64,000 nucleotides of DNA, taken from positions 35,108 through 99,107 of the forward strand of contig JBDHJR010000019.1 of the NCBI GenBank assembly GCA_039586815.1, in the 5' to 3' direction. The DNA comes from WVYX01 sp039586815 (lineage in GTDB: Bacteria; Gemmatimonadota; Gemmatimonadetes; Gemmatimonadales; GWC2-71-9). Shown in pieces: positions 1 to 8,035 of this stretch (its first letter is position 1; each line of letters opens with the position of its first letter). The notes under the pieces were generated by a model that was not told the origin of the DNA, did no database searches, and was given only the letters and a program-made list of their open reading frames with translations. The translations under genes and the position numbers were made by a program.

Positions 1-560
1 ACCTTGCCGGTCTGGATCAGCGTCAGCGACTCGAACATCTCGTCCATCGTGCCGAAGCCGCCAGGAAAGCAGACGAATGCCAGCGAGTACTTGGCAAGCA
101 TCGTCTTGCGCACGAAGAAGTACCGGAAGTTAACCACGCGATCCAGGTACTCGTTGGCTCCCTGCTCCAGGGGCAGCTCTATGTTGAGCCCGATGGAGAG
201 TGTGCCCGACTCTCGCGCGCCCCGGTTGGCCGCTTCCATGATCCCCGGCCCGGCACCCGTCATGATCGCGAAGCCCTGCTCGCCCAGGAGGCGGGCCGTC
301 TCCCTGGCCAGCTGATACGTGGAATCGTCGGGTTGGGCTCGGGCGGATCCGAAGATGGTCACGCACGCGCCCACGTCGGCGAGTTCGTCGAATCCCTCCA
401 CGAACTCGCCCAGAATGCGCAGCGCGCGCCACGGGTCGGTCTGCGTGAAGGCCGCAGCCGCCGGCTCGACGGGAGACGTGAACAGCTGCTCGTCGGCGGT
501 GACCGAGGGGCGCGGCCGCCCCGGCGGCTCACTCGCTGAGGATTTCGATCGCTTGGACAT
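1..560 (-). CDS. LOG family protein (lysine decarboxylase-like fold), C-terminus cut by window edge
   Basis: The reverse-strand reading frame begins at the ATG complementary to 558-560 and runs off the left edge of the window. It contains GAGPGIMEAANRGA and PGGFGTMDE, the two nucleotide-binding motifs of the LOG/TIGR00730 family. Known members are phosphoribohydrolases that release a free base from nucleoside 5'-monophosphates (cytokinin-activating in plants); the bacterial substrate is usually unknown. The first 40 residues or so are low-complexity and probably disordered. The start overlaps the 3' end of the aminotransferase gene by 32 bases, so the two are likely cotranscribed. The family call is secure and the substrate is not. 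Confidence 0.9.
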   Translation of the reverse strand, partial: MSKRSKSSASEPPGRPRPSVTADEQLFTSPVEPAAAAFTQTDPWRALRILGEFVEGFDELADVGACVTIFGSARAQPDDSTYQLARETARLLGEQGFAIMTGAGPGIMEAANRGARESGTLSIGLNIELPLEQGANEYLDRVVNFRYFFVRKTMLAKYSLAFVCFPGGFGTMDEMFESLTLIQTGK

Positions 561-1680
561 TGTCGTCCGTCACGTTGTAGAAGAAGGGACTGAGACGTAC
601 GTGCCCGGGCCGGGCATCGGCCACCACCTGTTCCCTCGCCAGTCGCGCGACGGCCGCCGCAGGGTCCTCGCTGGGAATCATCACGATGGCGGCCCGATCC
701 TCGGGAGCGGAGGCGACCTTGGGAGCCAGCCCGGCCTCCCCCGCGCGAGCGATCAGGTCCTCGGTGAGCGCCTGGCTCACCTCACGGATGCCGTGCACGC
801 CGATCTCGTGGATCATGTCGAGCCCGCCGAGTTGCGCGTACACCGCCGCGAGTGACGGCGTCCCCTGCTCGAATCGGCGCGCGTCCTCATGCCACTCGAT
901 GTCCCGGCTGTCGAATTCGAACTGGCGCGCGTGCGCGAACCAGCCGGTGACCGTCGGCGTGAAGCGCTGCGTGAGGTCTTCGCGCACGTAGAGGAATACG
1001 ATCCCCGGTCCGCCCAGGAGCCACTTGAGCCCGCCGGCACACAGGAAATCCACCCCGGTTTCGTGCACGTCGAAGGGTAGCTGCCCCACGCTCTGATACG
1101 CGTCCACGAAGCACAGCGCCCCCTTGGCATGGGCCGCGTCGGCAACCGCCCGGATATCCTGGATCGCCCCCGTTGTGAAGAACACGTGGGACGTGGCAAC
1201 CAGCGCCGTGCGCTCGTCGATCGCCCGCGCCATCGCGTCCACCGGCACCGTAACACCGTCGGGGCTCTCCACCACCTCGACCTCGACACCGGCGCGCTGC
1301 TTCGCGAGCCACTGGTATGCAACCGTGGGGAAATCGAGCGCGGTAGTCACGATCTTGGGTCGTGCCGTGTAATCCAGCGCGCCCGCAAGGACGGCGGTGG
1401 CCGTGGAGATGGACGCGTGGAGCGCGATCTCGCCCGGGTGTGCCCCTATTGCCCGTGCGTATCCACCTCGTAGCTGACCCAGCGACTCCCACCACACGTC
1501 GTACCACGCCGCCGCGCCACGCGCATCCCACTGCGCCAGGAACTCACCGACCTTTGCACGGGAGCGAGTCGAGAGCGCTCCGAGCGAGCACGAGTTCAGG
1601 TAGACCTGCCGCTCGAAGATGGGGAACTCGGCGCGGTAGTGAGCGAGGGGGTGTGCGCCGACGGTGCTTGCGAGAGCCAT
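529..1680 (-). CDS. Aminotransferase class V-fold PLP-dependent enzyme
   Basis: This is a 383-residue fold-type I PLP enzyme. Visible landmarks are SHVFFTTGAIQDI, the cofactor-binding Asp in CFVDAYQS (about residue 193) and the Schiff-base Lys in GGLKWLLGG (about residue 219). The sequence looks closer to the kynureninase/isopenicillin-epimerase-like branch than to SufS, and there is no catalytic Cys loop like that of cysteine desulfurases. I use the ATG at 1678-1680; a TTG three codons upstream is an alternative. The gene overlaps the LOG gene downstream. The substrate cannot be told from sequence. It is distinct from the dedicated SufS at 19.5-20.8 kb. Confidence 0.87.
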   Translation of the reverse strand: MALASTVGAHPLAHYRAEFPIFERQVYLNSCSLGALSTRSRAKVGEFLAQWDARGAAAWYDVWWESLGQLRGGYARAIGAHPGEIALHASISTATAVLAGALDYTARPKIVTTALDFPTVAYQWLAKQRAGVEVEVVESPDGVTVPVDAMARAIDERTALVATSHVFFTTGAIQDIRAVADAAHAKGALCFVDAYQSVGQLPFDVHETGVDFLCAGGLKWLLGGPGIVFLYVREDLTQRFTPTVTGWFAHARQFEFDSRDIEWHEDARRFEQGTPSLAAVYAQLGGLDMIHEIGVHGIREVSQALTEDLIARAGEAGLAPKVASAPEDRAAIVMIPSEDPAAAVARLAREQVVADARPGHVRLSPFFYNVTDDNVQAIEILSE

Positions 1681-1713
1681 AGGCGCCAATATACAAGTAA
1701 GGTGTAGTGGGGG

Positions 1714-1974
1714 TCAGGGAGTCGATCGCTCCGGCGCAATCGGCGAGCCGCGTACGATCGACACGAGGCTCACGGCCGCCCAGACACCTTCTAGGATGAT
1801 GAAGCCGGCGCGGCGGTCCGCGATGGCAACGGCTGCGAGCAGCAGGGCACCCACTAGATTGAACCAGAGGTATGCAGCACCGGTGCTGGACCACCGGCGT
1901 CGCTGCAGCAGGACGTAGGCGACGAGAATCAAAACTGCGCCCACGAGAGAGGCGATTTGCAGAACCATGGTCAT
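1714..1974 (-). CDS. Small membrane protein, CBU_0592-like family
   Basis: This 86-residue protein is almost entirely hydrophobic. Three predicted membrane segments lie at about residues 5-23, 34-52 and 58-75, separated by an RRR stretch and an ADRR loop. The pattern GAxLILxAYxLLQ...YLWFNLVGA...W resembles the CBU_0592 domain family of small inner-membrane proteins, which has no assigned function. The start is the ATG at 1972-1974; a second in-frame Met lies two codons in. It is transcribed away from the plus-strand gene that follows. The family name rests on pattern recognition only. Confidence 0.72.
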   Translation of the reverse strand: MTMVLQIASLVGAVLILVAYVLLQRRRWSSTGAAYLWFNLVGALLLAAVAIADRRAGFIILEGVWAAVSLVSIVRGSPIAPERSTP

Positions 1975-2019
1975 GGCGGCTCACCCGCGCTGAGAGGCAG
2001 TTGGCTCAAGCTAACCCTG

Positions 2020-2250
2020 GTGCTCGGGGGGCGCGCCGTCATCAACCCGCGGCTGGCCCTCGACCTGTTGCGCACAGCGTGGGCGTTTCGCGCTCGGTAC
2101 TGGTATCGCCGCTTCCCCTTCATGCCCCTTCCCCCGCGCGCGTACCTCCGCTGGCGCATGCACACCGCGTACGGTGACGAGGATGCGGTGCCGCCGTCCG
2201 AGGACGTGATCCGCTTTGCACGCTGGCGCCGGGAGGTCATGCACCTGTGA
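2020..2250 (+). CDS. Conserved hypothetical protein upstream of queG
   Basis: This is a basic, aromatic-rich protein of about 76 residues with the stretch WYRRFPFMPLPP followed by YLRWRMHTAYGDE. Similar WYRRxPFxPLPPxxYLRWRxxTAYGD sequences occur in other high-GC bacteria as an uncharacterised family (recalled pattern, not searched). An upstream ATG at 1957 would run over the start of the divergent membrane-protein gene, so I prefer the GTG at 2020, although it lacks a clear Shine-Dalgarno. Its 3' end overlaps the queG start codon (GTGA), and a GGAGGT just inside its end probably serves queG. No function is known. Confidence 0.6.
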   Translation: MLGGRAVINPRLALDLLRTAWAFRARYWYRRFPFMPLPPRAYLRWRMHTAYGDEDAVPPSEDVIRFARWRREVMHL

Positions 2251-3197
2251 CGCGCGAGCGCCGGGCGCACCTGGTGAAGCAGCGCGCTCGCGCTCTTGGC
2301 TTTCAGACGGTGGGCGTCGCCGACCTGTCACCCACTCCACATAGCGAGCACCTCGAGCGGTGGCTCTCCGACGGCCTGGCCGGCACGATGGACTACATGC
2401 GGCGGCAGGCGGCCCGCAGGATCGAGCCGTCGTCCATCCTGCCTGGTGCTACCCGGGCCGTGGTGGTCACCAGAGATTACGGTCACCCGCCGGCGAACCA
2501 GCGGGCCGGTACCGGGCGCGTAGCCCGCTACGCACAGGGACGCGATTACCACACGGCTCTACGCGGCCCCCTCGACGAGCTGGCAGCTTACGTCAGCTCA
2601 CTGGGGAGTGACACCACCGTGGCGCGGGCATACGTGGATGCCGGGCCCGTTCCGGAACGCGAGCTGGCGCAGCGCGCGGGACTCGGCTGGATAGGGAAGA
2701 ACACCATGCTGATCGACCCGCGTCGCGGGTCTCACTTCTTCCTCGCCAGCGTGCTCACCGACCTGGACCTGGCGGTGGACCTGCCGTTCGAGGCGGACCG
2801 CTGCGGCAGCTGCACGCGCTGCCTCGAGGCCTGCCCCACAGGCGCCTTCCCCGAGCCCCGCCTGCTGGACAGTCGCCGGTGCATATCCTATCTGACGATC
2901 GAGCATCGCGGCGAGATCGACCCCGCCCTGCAGCCGCAGATGGGTGCCTGGGTATTCGGCTGTGACCTGTGCCAGGATGCATGTCCCTGGAACATCAAGT
3001 TCGCGACGGAGACTCACGATCCGTTGCTGCAGCACGATCCCGCCATCGCGTTCCTCGACCTGGAGGAGCTGCAGCGCATGAGCAGCGAAAAGTTCGAGCG
3101 CCACTACGGGGAGACGGCGCTGGAGCGGCCCGGAGCAGACGGAATGCGTCGCAACGCCCGCGTTGCGTTGCAGAATCTCACGAGGATGCCATCGTGA
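2247..3197 (+). CDS. queG: Epoxyqueuosine reductase
   Basis: The product catalyses the last step of queuosine biosynthesis, reducing epoxyqueuosine to queuosine at the tRNA wobble position, using a cobalamin and two 4Fe-4S clusters. The 316-residue product has the catalytic Asp in YVDAGPVPER (Asp131) and a ferredoxin-like pair of motifs: CGSCTRCLEACP (Cys186, 189, 192, 196) and CDLCQDACP (Cys239, 242, 246), with Cys212 between them. It is the short form without C-terminal HEAT repeats. The GTG start at 2247 has GGAGGT nine bases upstream. The end overlaps the start of the next small gene (GTGA). A partial gene resembling the pterin synthase that acts earlier in the pathway is at the right edge of the window. 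Confidence 0.95.
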   Translation: MTRERRAHLVKQRARALGFQTVGVADLSPTPHSEHLERWLSDGLAGTMDYMRRQAARRIEPSSILPGATRAVVVTRDYGHPPANQRAGTGRVARYAQGRDYHTALRGPLDELAAYVSSLGSDTTVARAYVDAGPVPERELAQRAGLGWIGKNTMLIDPRRGSHFFLASVLTDLDLAVDLPFEADRCGSCTRCLEACPTGAFPEPRLLDSRRCISYLTIEHRGEIDPALQPQMGAWVFGCDLCQDACPWNIKFATETHDPLLQHDPAIAFLDLEELQRMSSEKFERHYGETALERPGADGMRRNARVALQNLTRMPS

Positions 3198-3472
3198 CCG
3201 ATCCCGAGGCGCGGGCCCGCATCGCCCGCATCCAGCAGCGGCTCGCAGAGGGAATGGGCGGGACCGACCCCCACCACCGCCTCGCCGGACGCCCGCTCAG
3301 CTACAAGGTGATCGCGGGACAGACGCTCGAGTTGCTGTACGACGAAGTTCCGGGGATCAACGAGTCGGAGATCCAGGGACTCAAGCGCGTGGTGGGGGAG
3401 GAGTGCTTCATCAGCGTCGCTCCGCAGACTGCGGAGACTCTGCAGGTGCGGGTGGTGGTGCGGCTGAAGTGA
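3194..3472 (+). CDS. Small hypothetical protein translationally coupled to queG
   Basis: This 92-residue protein begins at a GTG overlapping the queG stop (GTGA at 3194-3197). The N-terminal third is charged and helical-looking (DPEARARIARIQQRL). The rest looks like a small mixed alpha/beta domain ending in a regular beta strand (LQVRVVVRLK). There are no Cys pairs, signal peptide or membrane segment. I do not recognise the family. The overlap implies coupled translation with queG, but a role in queuosine synthesis is only inferred from that. The gene is followed directly by structured repeat copy A. Confidence 0.7.
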   Translation: MTDPEARARIARIQQRLAEGMGGTDPHHRLAGRPLSYKVIAGQTLELLYDEVPGINESEIQGLKRVVGEECFISVAPQTAETLQVRVVVRLK

Positions 3473-3526
3473 GTGAACGAAGGGGCGTGGGGCAGCGCTG
3501 TGCCTGGGATGGCGCGACGTAATTCC

Positions 3527-3687
3527 GTAGCAGCGGGCCGGGGTCCTGCCGGAGCGAACCTCGCGAGCACTGACCGACAGTAACCTCTTCTGGCGATGAT
3601 CGGCCTTACTTCGTCGGCAGCCGAGAGTCCTGGGAAGGAAGTGGGGAGTGCCAGTTCGCGGAGGTAGGGCCCCGGTCTAGCTGCTAC
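3527..3687. repeat. Structured repeat element, copy A
   Basis: This is a long imperfect inverted repeat between convergent genes. Outer arms GTAGCAGC (3527-3534) and GCTGCTAC (3680-3687) pair. Next, CCGGGGTCCTGCC (3538-3550) pairs with GGTAGGGCCCCGG (3663-3675) over 13 positions, two of them G-U if transcribed. After an unpaired GGA/GGA loop, GCGAAC (3554-3559) pairs with GTTCGC (3654-3659). The enclosed core of about 106 nt closely matches copy B near 60.13-60.24 kb. It could be a bidirectional terminator, a structured RNA, or a REP-like dispersed repeat; it carries no recognisable coding sequence. Confidence 0.75.
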
Positions 3688-3706
3688 GCTTCATACTGCG
3701 CGCCGC

Positions 3707-4939
3707 CTACGGCCGCACCACTCTCGCTTCCCCACCCCAGCGGGCAGCCGTTTCTGGAAAATCCAGCACGCTGAGTGAATCCACCAGCCACGCGGCACGC
3801 CCCGTGGGGTCGGGCGCGACGATCCCCGGGGCACGCTGGTACGTCGAGCGCAGCGCGGCGTCCAGCACCTCTCCGCTCTCGCCCAGGGTCACGCATGCCA
3901 CCGCGCCGCGGCGGTTGGGCTCGCGCATCGAGAAGGGTCCGTAGGTGAGCAGGTTCCCCAGGGAGTAGAGCACGAGGGCGTCGCCCCACCATTCCGAGGC
4001 GCGCATCACGTGTGGGCCGTGTCCGATCACTGCCGCCGCCCCCGCGTCGACCGCCGTCCGCGCGAACGCCACCGAGTTACCTCGGTTCTCACCCAGGTAG
4101 GTCTCGGTCACGTCGGCCGTGCGCTGCGCCGCCGCTCCCTCGGCACCCATGTGCATCGTGACTACCACCCGCCCGAAGTGCTGCGCCGCCCGACCGACGT
4201 GGCGGGACACACTCACCAGATCGCGAGGGTCGGGTCCCGCTTGCGCGGTACTGAACCCGAGGAACGCGACGCTGTCACCTCGGTGCGTGACCACGACCGT
4301 TGCCAGCGTATCGACGCCCGTCACGGCCACCCCTGCGTCGCGCAGATGTTCCTGGGTTGCGGCCAATCCGGCACCGCCGGCATCCAGGGCATGGTTGTTG
4401 GCCAGGTTGCCGATGACTGCGGCGCTGTCGGCAAGACGCCCCAACGCAGCGGCTACAGCCACCGGCTGGCGAAACGTGTAGCACGTGGTGGACCCGGGTC
4501 GGCACTTCCTCGGCGCCGGCCCCTCGCCGATGGCCCCTTCCAGGTTGAGGAGCACGATGTCGGCATCCGCCACCAAACGCGCAAGCGGTGCCAGGGCCCG
4601 GTCCGGATCGGGGGATGCGGCGACCTGCCACCCCAACCTCGACGTTGCACGGATCGCCCACGTCGTATCGAGGTTGGAACCGAGTACGACGTCACCCCCG
4701 GCGCACACGCGCACCGGTGGGAGGGGAACCGGCTCCGGAGCAGGCGCCTGTTCTTCGGGCTCGACCTGTGCGCTGTCGGGCTCCACGAGGGAATCCAGCT
4801 CGACGATGGGTTGCAGTGCGATCGTGTCCGCCGGCGGAGCGGCCGGCGGGGGAAGCTCTTCGTCGACGGTCCGGCCGCCGCAGCCAGCCAAGCCGAGCAC
4901 GGCAGCGGCCGCCAGTACGCATCGCAGGGCCGGCGACAT
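3707..4939 (-). CDS. CapA family lipoprotein (PGA_cap metallophosphoesterase-like)
   Basis: This 410-residue protein has a lipoprotein signal (MSPALRCVLA...GLAGC, Cys20) followed by a Pro/Glu-rich linker of about 60 residues. The catalytic-type domain has the CapA hallmarks GGDVVLGSN near its start, LLNLEGAIG, NLANNHALDAG, and IGHGPHVM with LVLYSLGNLL toward the C-terminus. In poly-gamma-glutamate producers CapA takes part in polymer synthesis, but most family members are uncharacterised predicted phosphoesterases and no capB/capC is nearby. The ATG start shares its A with the TGA stop of the nif3 gene, so the two are cotranscribed. It is probably an envelope-anchored enzyme. Confidence 0.87.
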   Translation of the reverse strand: MSPALRCVLAAAAVLGLAGCGGRTVDEELPPPAAPPADTIALQPIVELDSLVEPDSAQVEPEEQAPAPEPVPLPPVRVCAGGDVVLGSNLDTTWAIRATSRLGWQVAASPDPDRALAPLARLVADADIVLLNLEGAIGEGPAPRKCRPGSTTCYTFRQPVAVAAALGRLADSAAVIGNLANNHALDAGGAGLAATQEHLRDAGVAVTGVDTLATVVVTHRGDSVAFLGFSTAQAGPDPRDLVSVSRHVGRAAQHFGRVVVTMHMGAEGAAAQRTADVTETYLGENRGNSVAFARTAVDAGAAAVIGHGPHVMRASEWWGDALVLYSLGNLLTYGPFSMREPNRRGAVACVTLGESGEVLDAALRSTYQRAPGIVAPDPTGRAAWLVDSLSVLDFPETAARWGGEARVVRP

Positions 4940-5691
4940 CACAGTCCCGTGGGGTGGTCGATGAACTCCCACGGAAGACCGAACCGCTGCTCCAGATGCG
5001 TCCCCAGCGCCTTCACCCCCACCGTTTCGGTGAGGTAGTGGCCGGCATAGACGACGTTGAGCTGCCATTCCTCCGCGTCGAAGTAGGTGTGGTGAGCGCC
5101 CTCTCCCGTGACATAGGTGTCGAGCCCAGCGTCGCGGGCCTGCCCGATCATGCTCCCCCCTCCGCCGGTGACGATCCCCACGCGCTGCACACTCTCCGCG
5201 CCCTTGGCGATGATGTGAGGCTCGCCGCCCAGAGAGTCGCGAAGGCGCCCGACCAGCTCCTCGCGCGTGATCCCGAGCGAGCCCGCGACACCGATGACCT
5301 GTTCGTGGTACTCGCCAAACGGTACCGGATCGCTCACGCCGAGCATGCGGGCGAGCACGGCGTTGTTCCCAACCTCCGGGTGCGCGTCGAGCGGCAAGTG
5401 CGCAGAGTAGAGTGCCAGGTCCGCCTCCAGCAGGCGACGAATCCGTCTGGCGTGCCGCCCCGTGACGGGCTGCAACCCGCCCCAGAAGAGGCCGTGGTGA
5501 ACCAGGAGCAAGTTCGCTCCCATCACGGCGGCCGCGTCGATCGTCGCTTGGCATGCGTCCACTGCGACCGCCACACGCTCCACGGTGCCTCCATTGTCCA
5601 CCTGGAGGCCATTCAGCGCGTTCGCGTCGTCCTTGACCGCGGCAATCCGGAGGTAGTCGTCCAGGTAGGTGGCGAGCTCACTCAGCAGCAT
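4939..5691 (-). CDS. Nif3-like dinuclear metal centre protein
   Basis: This is a 250-residue member of the NIF3/YbgI family, which forms toroidal hexamers with a dimetal site. Seen directly are NALNGLQVDN near the N-terminus, LLVHHGLFWGG (His65, His66), YSAHLPLDAHPEVGNN and the C-terminal GEGAHHTYFDAEEW with GHYLTE, which supply the metal ligands. Family members are often annotated as GTP cyclohydrolase I type 2, but that activity is not established generally. The start is the ATG at 5691. The stop overlaps the capA-like start by one base. Upstream is a 204-base intergenic stretch containing the terminator of the bactofilin operon. Confidence 0.93.
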   Translation of the reverse strand: MLLSELATYLDDYLRIAAVKDDANALNGLQVDNGGTVERVAVAVDACQATIDAAAVMGANLLLVHHGLFWGGLQPVTGRHARRIRRLLEADLALYSAHLPLDAHPEVGNNAVLARMLGVSDPVPFGEYHEQVIGVAGSLGITREELVGRLRDSLGGEPHIIAKGAESVQRVGIVTGGGGSMIGQARDAGLDTYVTGEGAHHTYFDAEEWQLNVVYAGHYLTETVGVKALGTHLEQRFGLPWEFIDHPTGL

Positions 5692-5790
5692 GCGCTAGTC
5701 CATTTGTGGCCCGGCTGGCCGACGGTGTCGCGACAGCGGATTGCCGACCGCGGCTCGGCACTTTCAAAGCCATGTCCAGCAATGATGTAG

Positions 5791-5827
5791 GCGAAAACGA
5801 TAAGTGCGCCTCGAATAGCGCACTTAT
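5791..5827 (-). terminator. Intrinsic terminator of the parA-parB-M23-bactofilin operon
   Basis: A perfect 10-bp inverted repeat, ATAAGTGCGC (5800-5809) and GCGCACTTAT (5818-5827), encloses an 8-nt loop. Read on the minus strand, the stem is followed by CGTTTTCGCC, a short T tract. It lies about 70 bases downstream of the bactofilin stop codon and before the nif3 start, which fits Rho-independent termination. Confidence 0.8.
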
Positions 5828-5895
5828 ACGATCGAGCGAAGAAGTCACGTCACATGCGGCAGCCGGGTCGCCATCAGCGCGACTGTCGTCACGGG

Positions 5896-6363
5896 CTATG
5901 CGTACGGCTGATTCGGCGTTTCCAGGGCAGGGGCCGGGTCCATCGCGGGCGGTGCGGGGCTGCGCTCGCGCTTCGCGGCCACCTTGGCACCCTGCTCCAG
6001 CGCCTTGGGCTCACCCATCTGGACGTTCCCGTTCACCTCCCCGCCTTCGCTGACAATGAGCTTCTTGGTAATGATGTCGCCCTGGACCATCGAGTTCTCC
6101 TGCACTTCCACCCGGTCGTCCGCGAAGATGGACCCCACCACGCGCCCGCCCACGATGGCTTGCCGCGTGTAGACGTCACCCTCGATCACGCCCCCTCTCG
6201 CAACCAGCACTTCCCGGTCGGCGCGAATGCTCCCTTCGACAGTGCCTTCCACCTTGAGGACGCCGTCCGTCGCGAGCTCGCCGACGATGCGCATCCCGGT
6301 GGCGACGATCGAGATGCTGATTTCGCGACCGCCTGAACGACCGCTGTCATCGGCACGTGCCAT
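5896..6363 (-). CDS. Bactofilin-family polymer-forming cytoskeletal protein
   Basis: This 155-residue protein has a central bactofilin domain (roughly residues 20-125) made of short repeating hydrophobic beta turns: VEGTVEGSI, GGVIEGDV, IVGGRVVGSI, SMVQGDI, EGGEVNGNV. This is the expected right-handed beta-helix pattern. Both termini are short and disordered, as usual for the family. Bactofilins form nucleotide-independent filaments that often recruit cell-wall hydrolases. Here the gene lies two bases after an M23 peptidase gene, a common pairing, and is last in the par operon. A link between chromosome segregation and cell-shape factors is inferred from position. Confidence 0.92.
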   Translation of the reverse strand: MARADDSGRSGGREISISIVATGMRIVGELATDGVLKVEGTVEGSIRADREVLVARGGVIEGDVYTRQAIVGGRVVGSIFADDRVEVQENSMVQGDIITKKLIVSEGGEVNGNVQMGEPKALEQGAKVAAKRERSPAPPAMDPAPALETPNQPYA

Positions 6364-6365
6364 AC

Positions 6366-7157
6366 TCAGGACTCCTCTCTAACCAGTGAGCGAGGGTCTA
6401 CTGATTGCCCCTCGTGCAGGATCTCGAAATGTAAGTGCGGCGCCGTGGATCTTCCCGTGGATCCCGACATCGCAATCACCTGGCCGGCGCGCACCGAGTC
6501 GTCCGCCTGCACCAGCAGGCGTGACGCGTGGCCATACATGCTCTGATAGCCATCGGGATGACCGATCAGGACGAACAGTCCGTACTCCGGATCCTGCCCC
6601 GCTCCCTCTATCACTCCGCCGCCGGCCGCCCGGATCGGTGTTCCCAGGGGAACCGCGATGTCGATACCGGAGTGGGCCTCGCGACCGGAGCCGCTGCCCA
6701 CCGTCCCGCGAGTGACGACGCCTGGCTCGCGCAGCGGCCAGTGGCTCGGCACAGAGGGACCCTCCTCGTACAGCCCCGAGTCTCCTGGCGTGCGGGCGAT
6801 GAGAGCGTGGGCCACCGGATCGTCGGACAGCGCGCGCCCACGCACCGGGACTACGTCCCCTCCGAGCATGGTACGCACCTGGTCGTACTGTTCTTCCGCC
6901 TGCTCGAGCCTGCCCGCCAACTCGTGCACCATCTCGTTCTCCGCCTCCAGCCGAGCCACCTCGCGCGTGAGCCCCGGCACACGTGCGGCGGTGCGCGCAA
7001 TCGGGGCGTACAGCACCGCGCCGATGATCACGAAGACGGCCAACGTACTGCCGCCAATCACGATGAAGCGAGCGAGCCACAGTGGGAGGCGAATCGACCT
7101 GGACTCCAGGTCGCCATCCCGATGCAGCATGATCGTTACGGAGCGTCGTCGCATCAT
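6366..7157 (-). CDS. Membrane-anchored M23 family metallopeptidase
   Basis: This 263-residue protein has a basic N-terminus, one membrane segment (about residues 28-50), a coiled coil rich in Glu/Arg (about 62-98) and a C-terminal LytM/M23 domain. Zinc ligands and catalytic residues are visible as HSGID (His162, Asp166), MYGH (His210) and HLHFE (His241, His243), so the domain looks intact and active rather than degenerate. M23 enzymes cut peptidoglycan cross-links. The start overlaps the end of parB by four bases (ATGA) and the end is two bases from the bactofilin gene. It probably acts in the periplasm with the bactofilin scaffold. Confidence 0.92.
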   Translation of the reverse strand: MMRRRSVTIMLHRDGDLESRSIRLPLWLARFIVIGGSTLAVFVIIGAVLYAPIARTAARVPGLTREVARLEAENEMVHELAGRLEQAEEQYDQVRTMLGGDVVPVRGRALSDDPVAHALIARTPGDSGLYEEGPSVPSHWPLREPGVVTRGTVGSGSGREAHSGIDIAVPLGTPIRAAGGGVIEGAGQDPEYGLFVLIGHPDGYQSMYGHASRLLVQADDSVRAGQVIAMSGSTGRSTAPHLHFEILHEGQSVDPRSLVREES

Positions 7158-8035
7158 CCGTCGTACGACTCACCCAAAATCATCTCGAGAATCCGCTGGA
7201 GGTCATCAGGCGAGTAGAAGTTGATCGTCACCTTACCGCTCTTGCCGCGCGTCACCACTCGGACATCGGTTTGCAGCCGACGCCGCAGGGCGTCCTCCAC
7301 CCGCCGTGCCTCCGGATCGACCTTGGTACCGCGGGGTGCGCGCGGCCGCCGGGCGGGCTCTTTCCCACCCCGCACCAGAGCCTCGACCTCGCGGACCGAC
7401 AGCTCACGCTCGACAGCCGTACGCGCCAGGCGCTCCATCTTCTTGTCGTCCGCCAGCGCCAGCAGCGCACGGGCGTGCCCCACGCTCAGCTTGCCGCCAT
7501 GCAGCATCTGCTGCACCGCCACCGGGAGCTTGAGGAGCCGCAGCGCGTTCGCCACCGTGGAGCGGCTACGCCCGACCAGATCGCCGACCGCTGTCTGCGA
7601 CACCCCGAACTCATCCATGAGGCGCTGATAGCCGTGGGCCTCGTCGATGGGCGACAGCGCATCGCGCTGAAGGTTCTCCACCAGGGCCAGCGTGAGTAGA
7701 GTCTTGTCATCGACCTCACGCACCACCGCACCGATCTCGTTCCACCCGAGCCGCTGGGCCGCTCGCCAGCGACGCTCCCCGGCCACGAGCTCGTACGAGC
7801 CGTTCGCCGCCGGTCGAGCTACCACCGGCTGAAGCAGGCCGGACCGTTGCATCGAGTCGGCGAGCTCGACAAGCGCCGCCTCATCGAACGCCTGACGTGG
7901 CTGGTACGGGTTGGGCCGCACCGACTCAACGGAGATCTGGACGAGCGACCCGTCCGCCCTGGCTTCGGTAACCGTCGCCGGCCCGAGCAGGGCCTCCAGA
8001 CCACGACCCAGTCTTCGCTTGCTTCCGCCCGTCAT
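7154..8035 (-). CDS. parB: Chromosome-partitioning protein ParB
   Basis: ParB loads at parS sites and spreads as a CTP-dependent clamp. The 293-residue product starts with the ParA-interacting segment RRLGRGLEALLG, followed by the CTP-binding motifs GERRWRA (86-92) and ENLQR (120-124). A helix-turn-helix lies at about 143-167 (VSQTAVGDLVGRSRSTVANALRLL) and a C-terminal dimerisation domain ends in ILGESYDG. Length and order are typical of chromosomal ParB. It overlaps parA upstream by four bases and the M23 gene downstream by four bases. Two parS-like sites lie within about 1-2 kb, upstream of parA. Confidence 0.97.
   Translation of the reverse strand: MTGGSKRRLGRGLEALLGPATVTEARADGSLVQISVESVRPNPYQPRQAFDEAALVELADSMQRSGLLQPVVARPAANGSYELVAGERRWRAAQRLGWNEIGAVVREVDDKTLLTLALVENLQRDALSPIDEAHGYQRLMDEFGVSQTAVGDLVGRSRSTVANALRLLKLPVAVQQMLHGGKLSVGHARALLALADDKKMERLARTAVERELSVREVEALVRGGKEPARRPRAPRGTKVDPEARRVEDALRRRLQTDVRVVTRGKSGKVTINFYSPDDLQRILEMILGESYDG

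Noticed and set aside
3684..3992. Minus-strand frame ending in repeat copy A
   Set aside because: It is an out-of-frame reading of the CapA-like gene; its stop lies in the repeat arm by chance.
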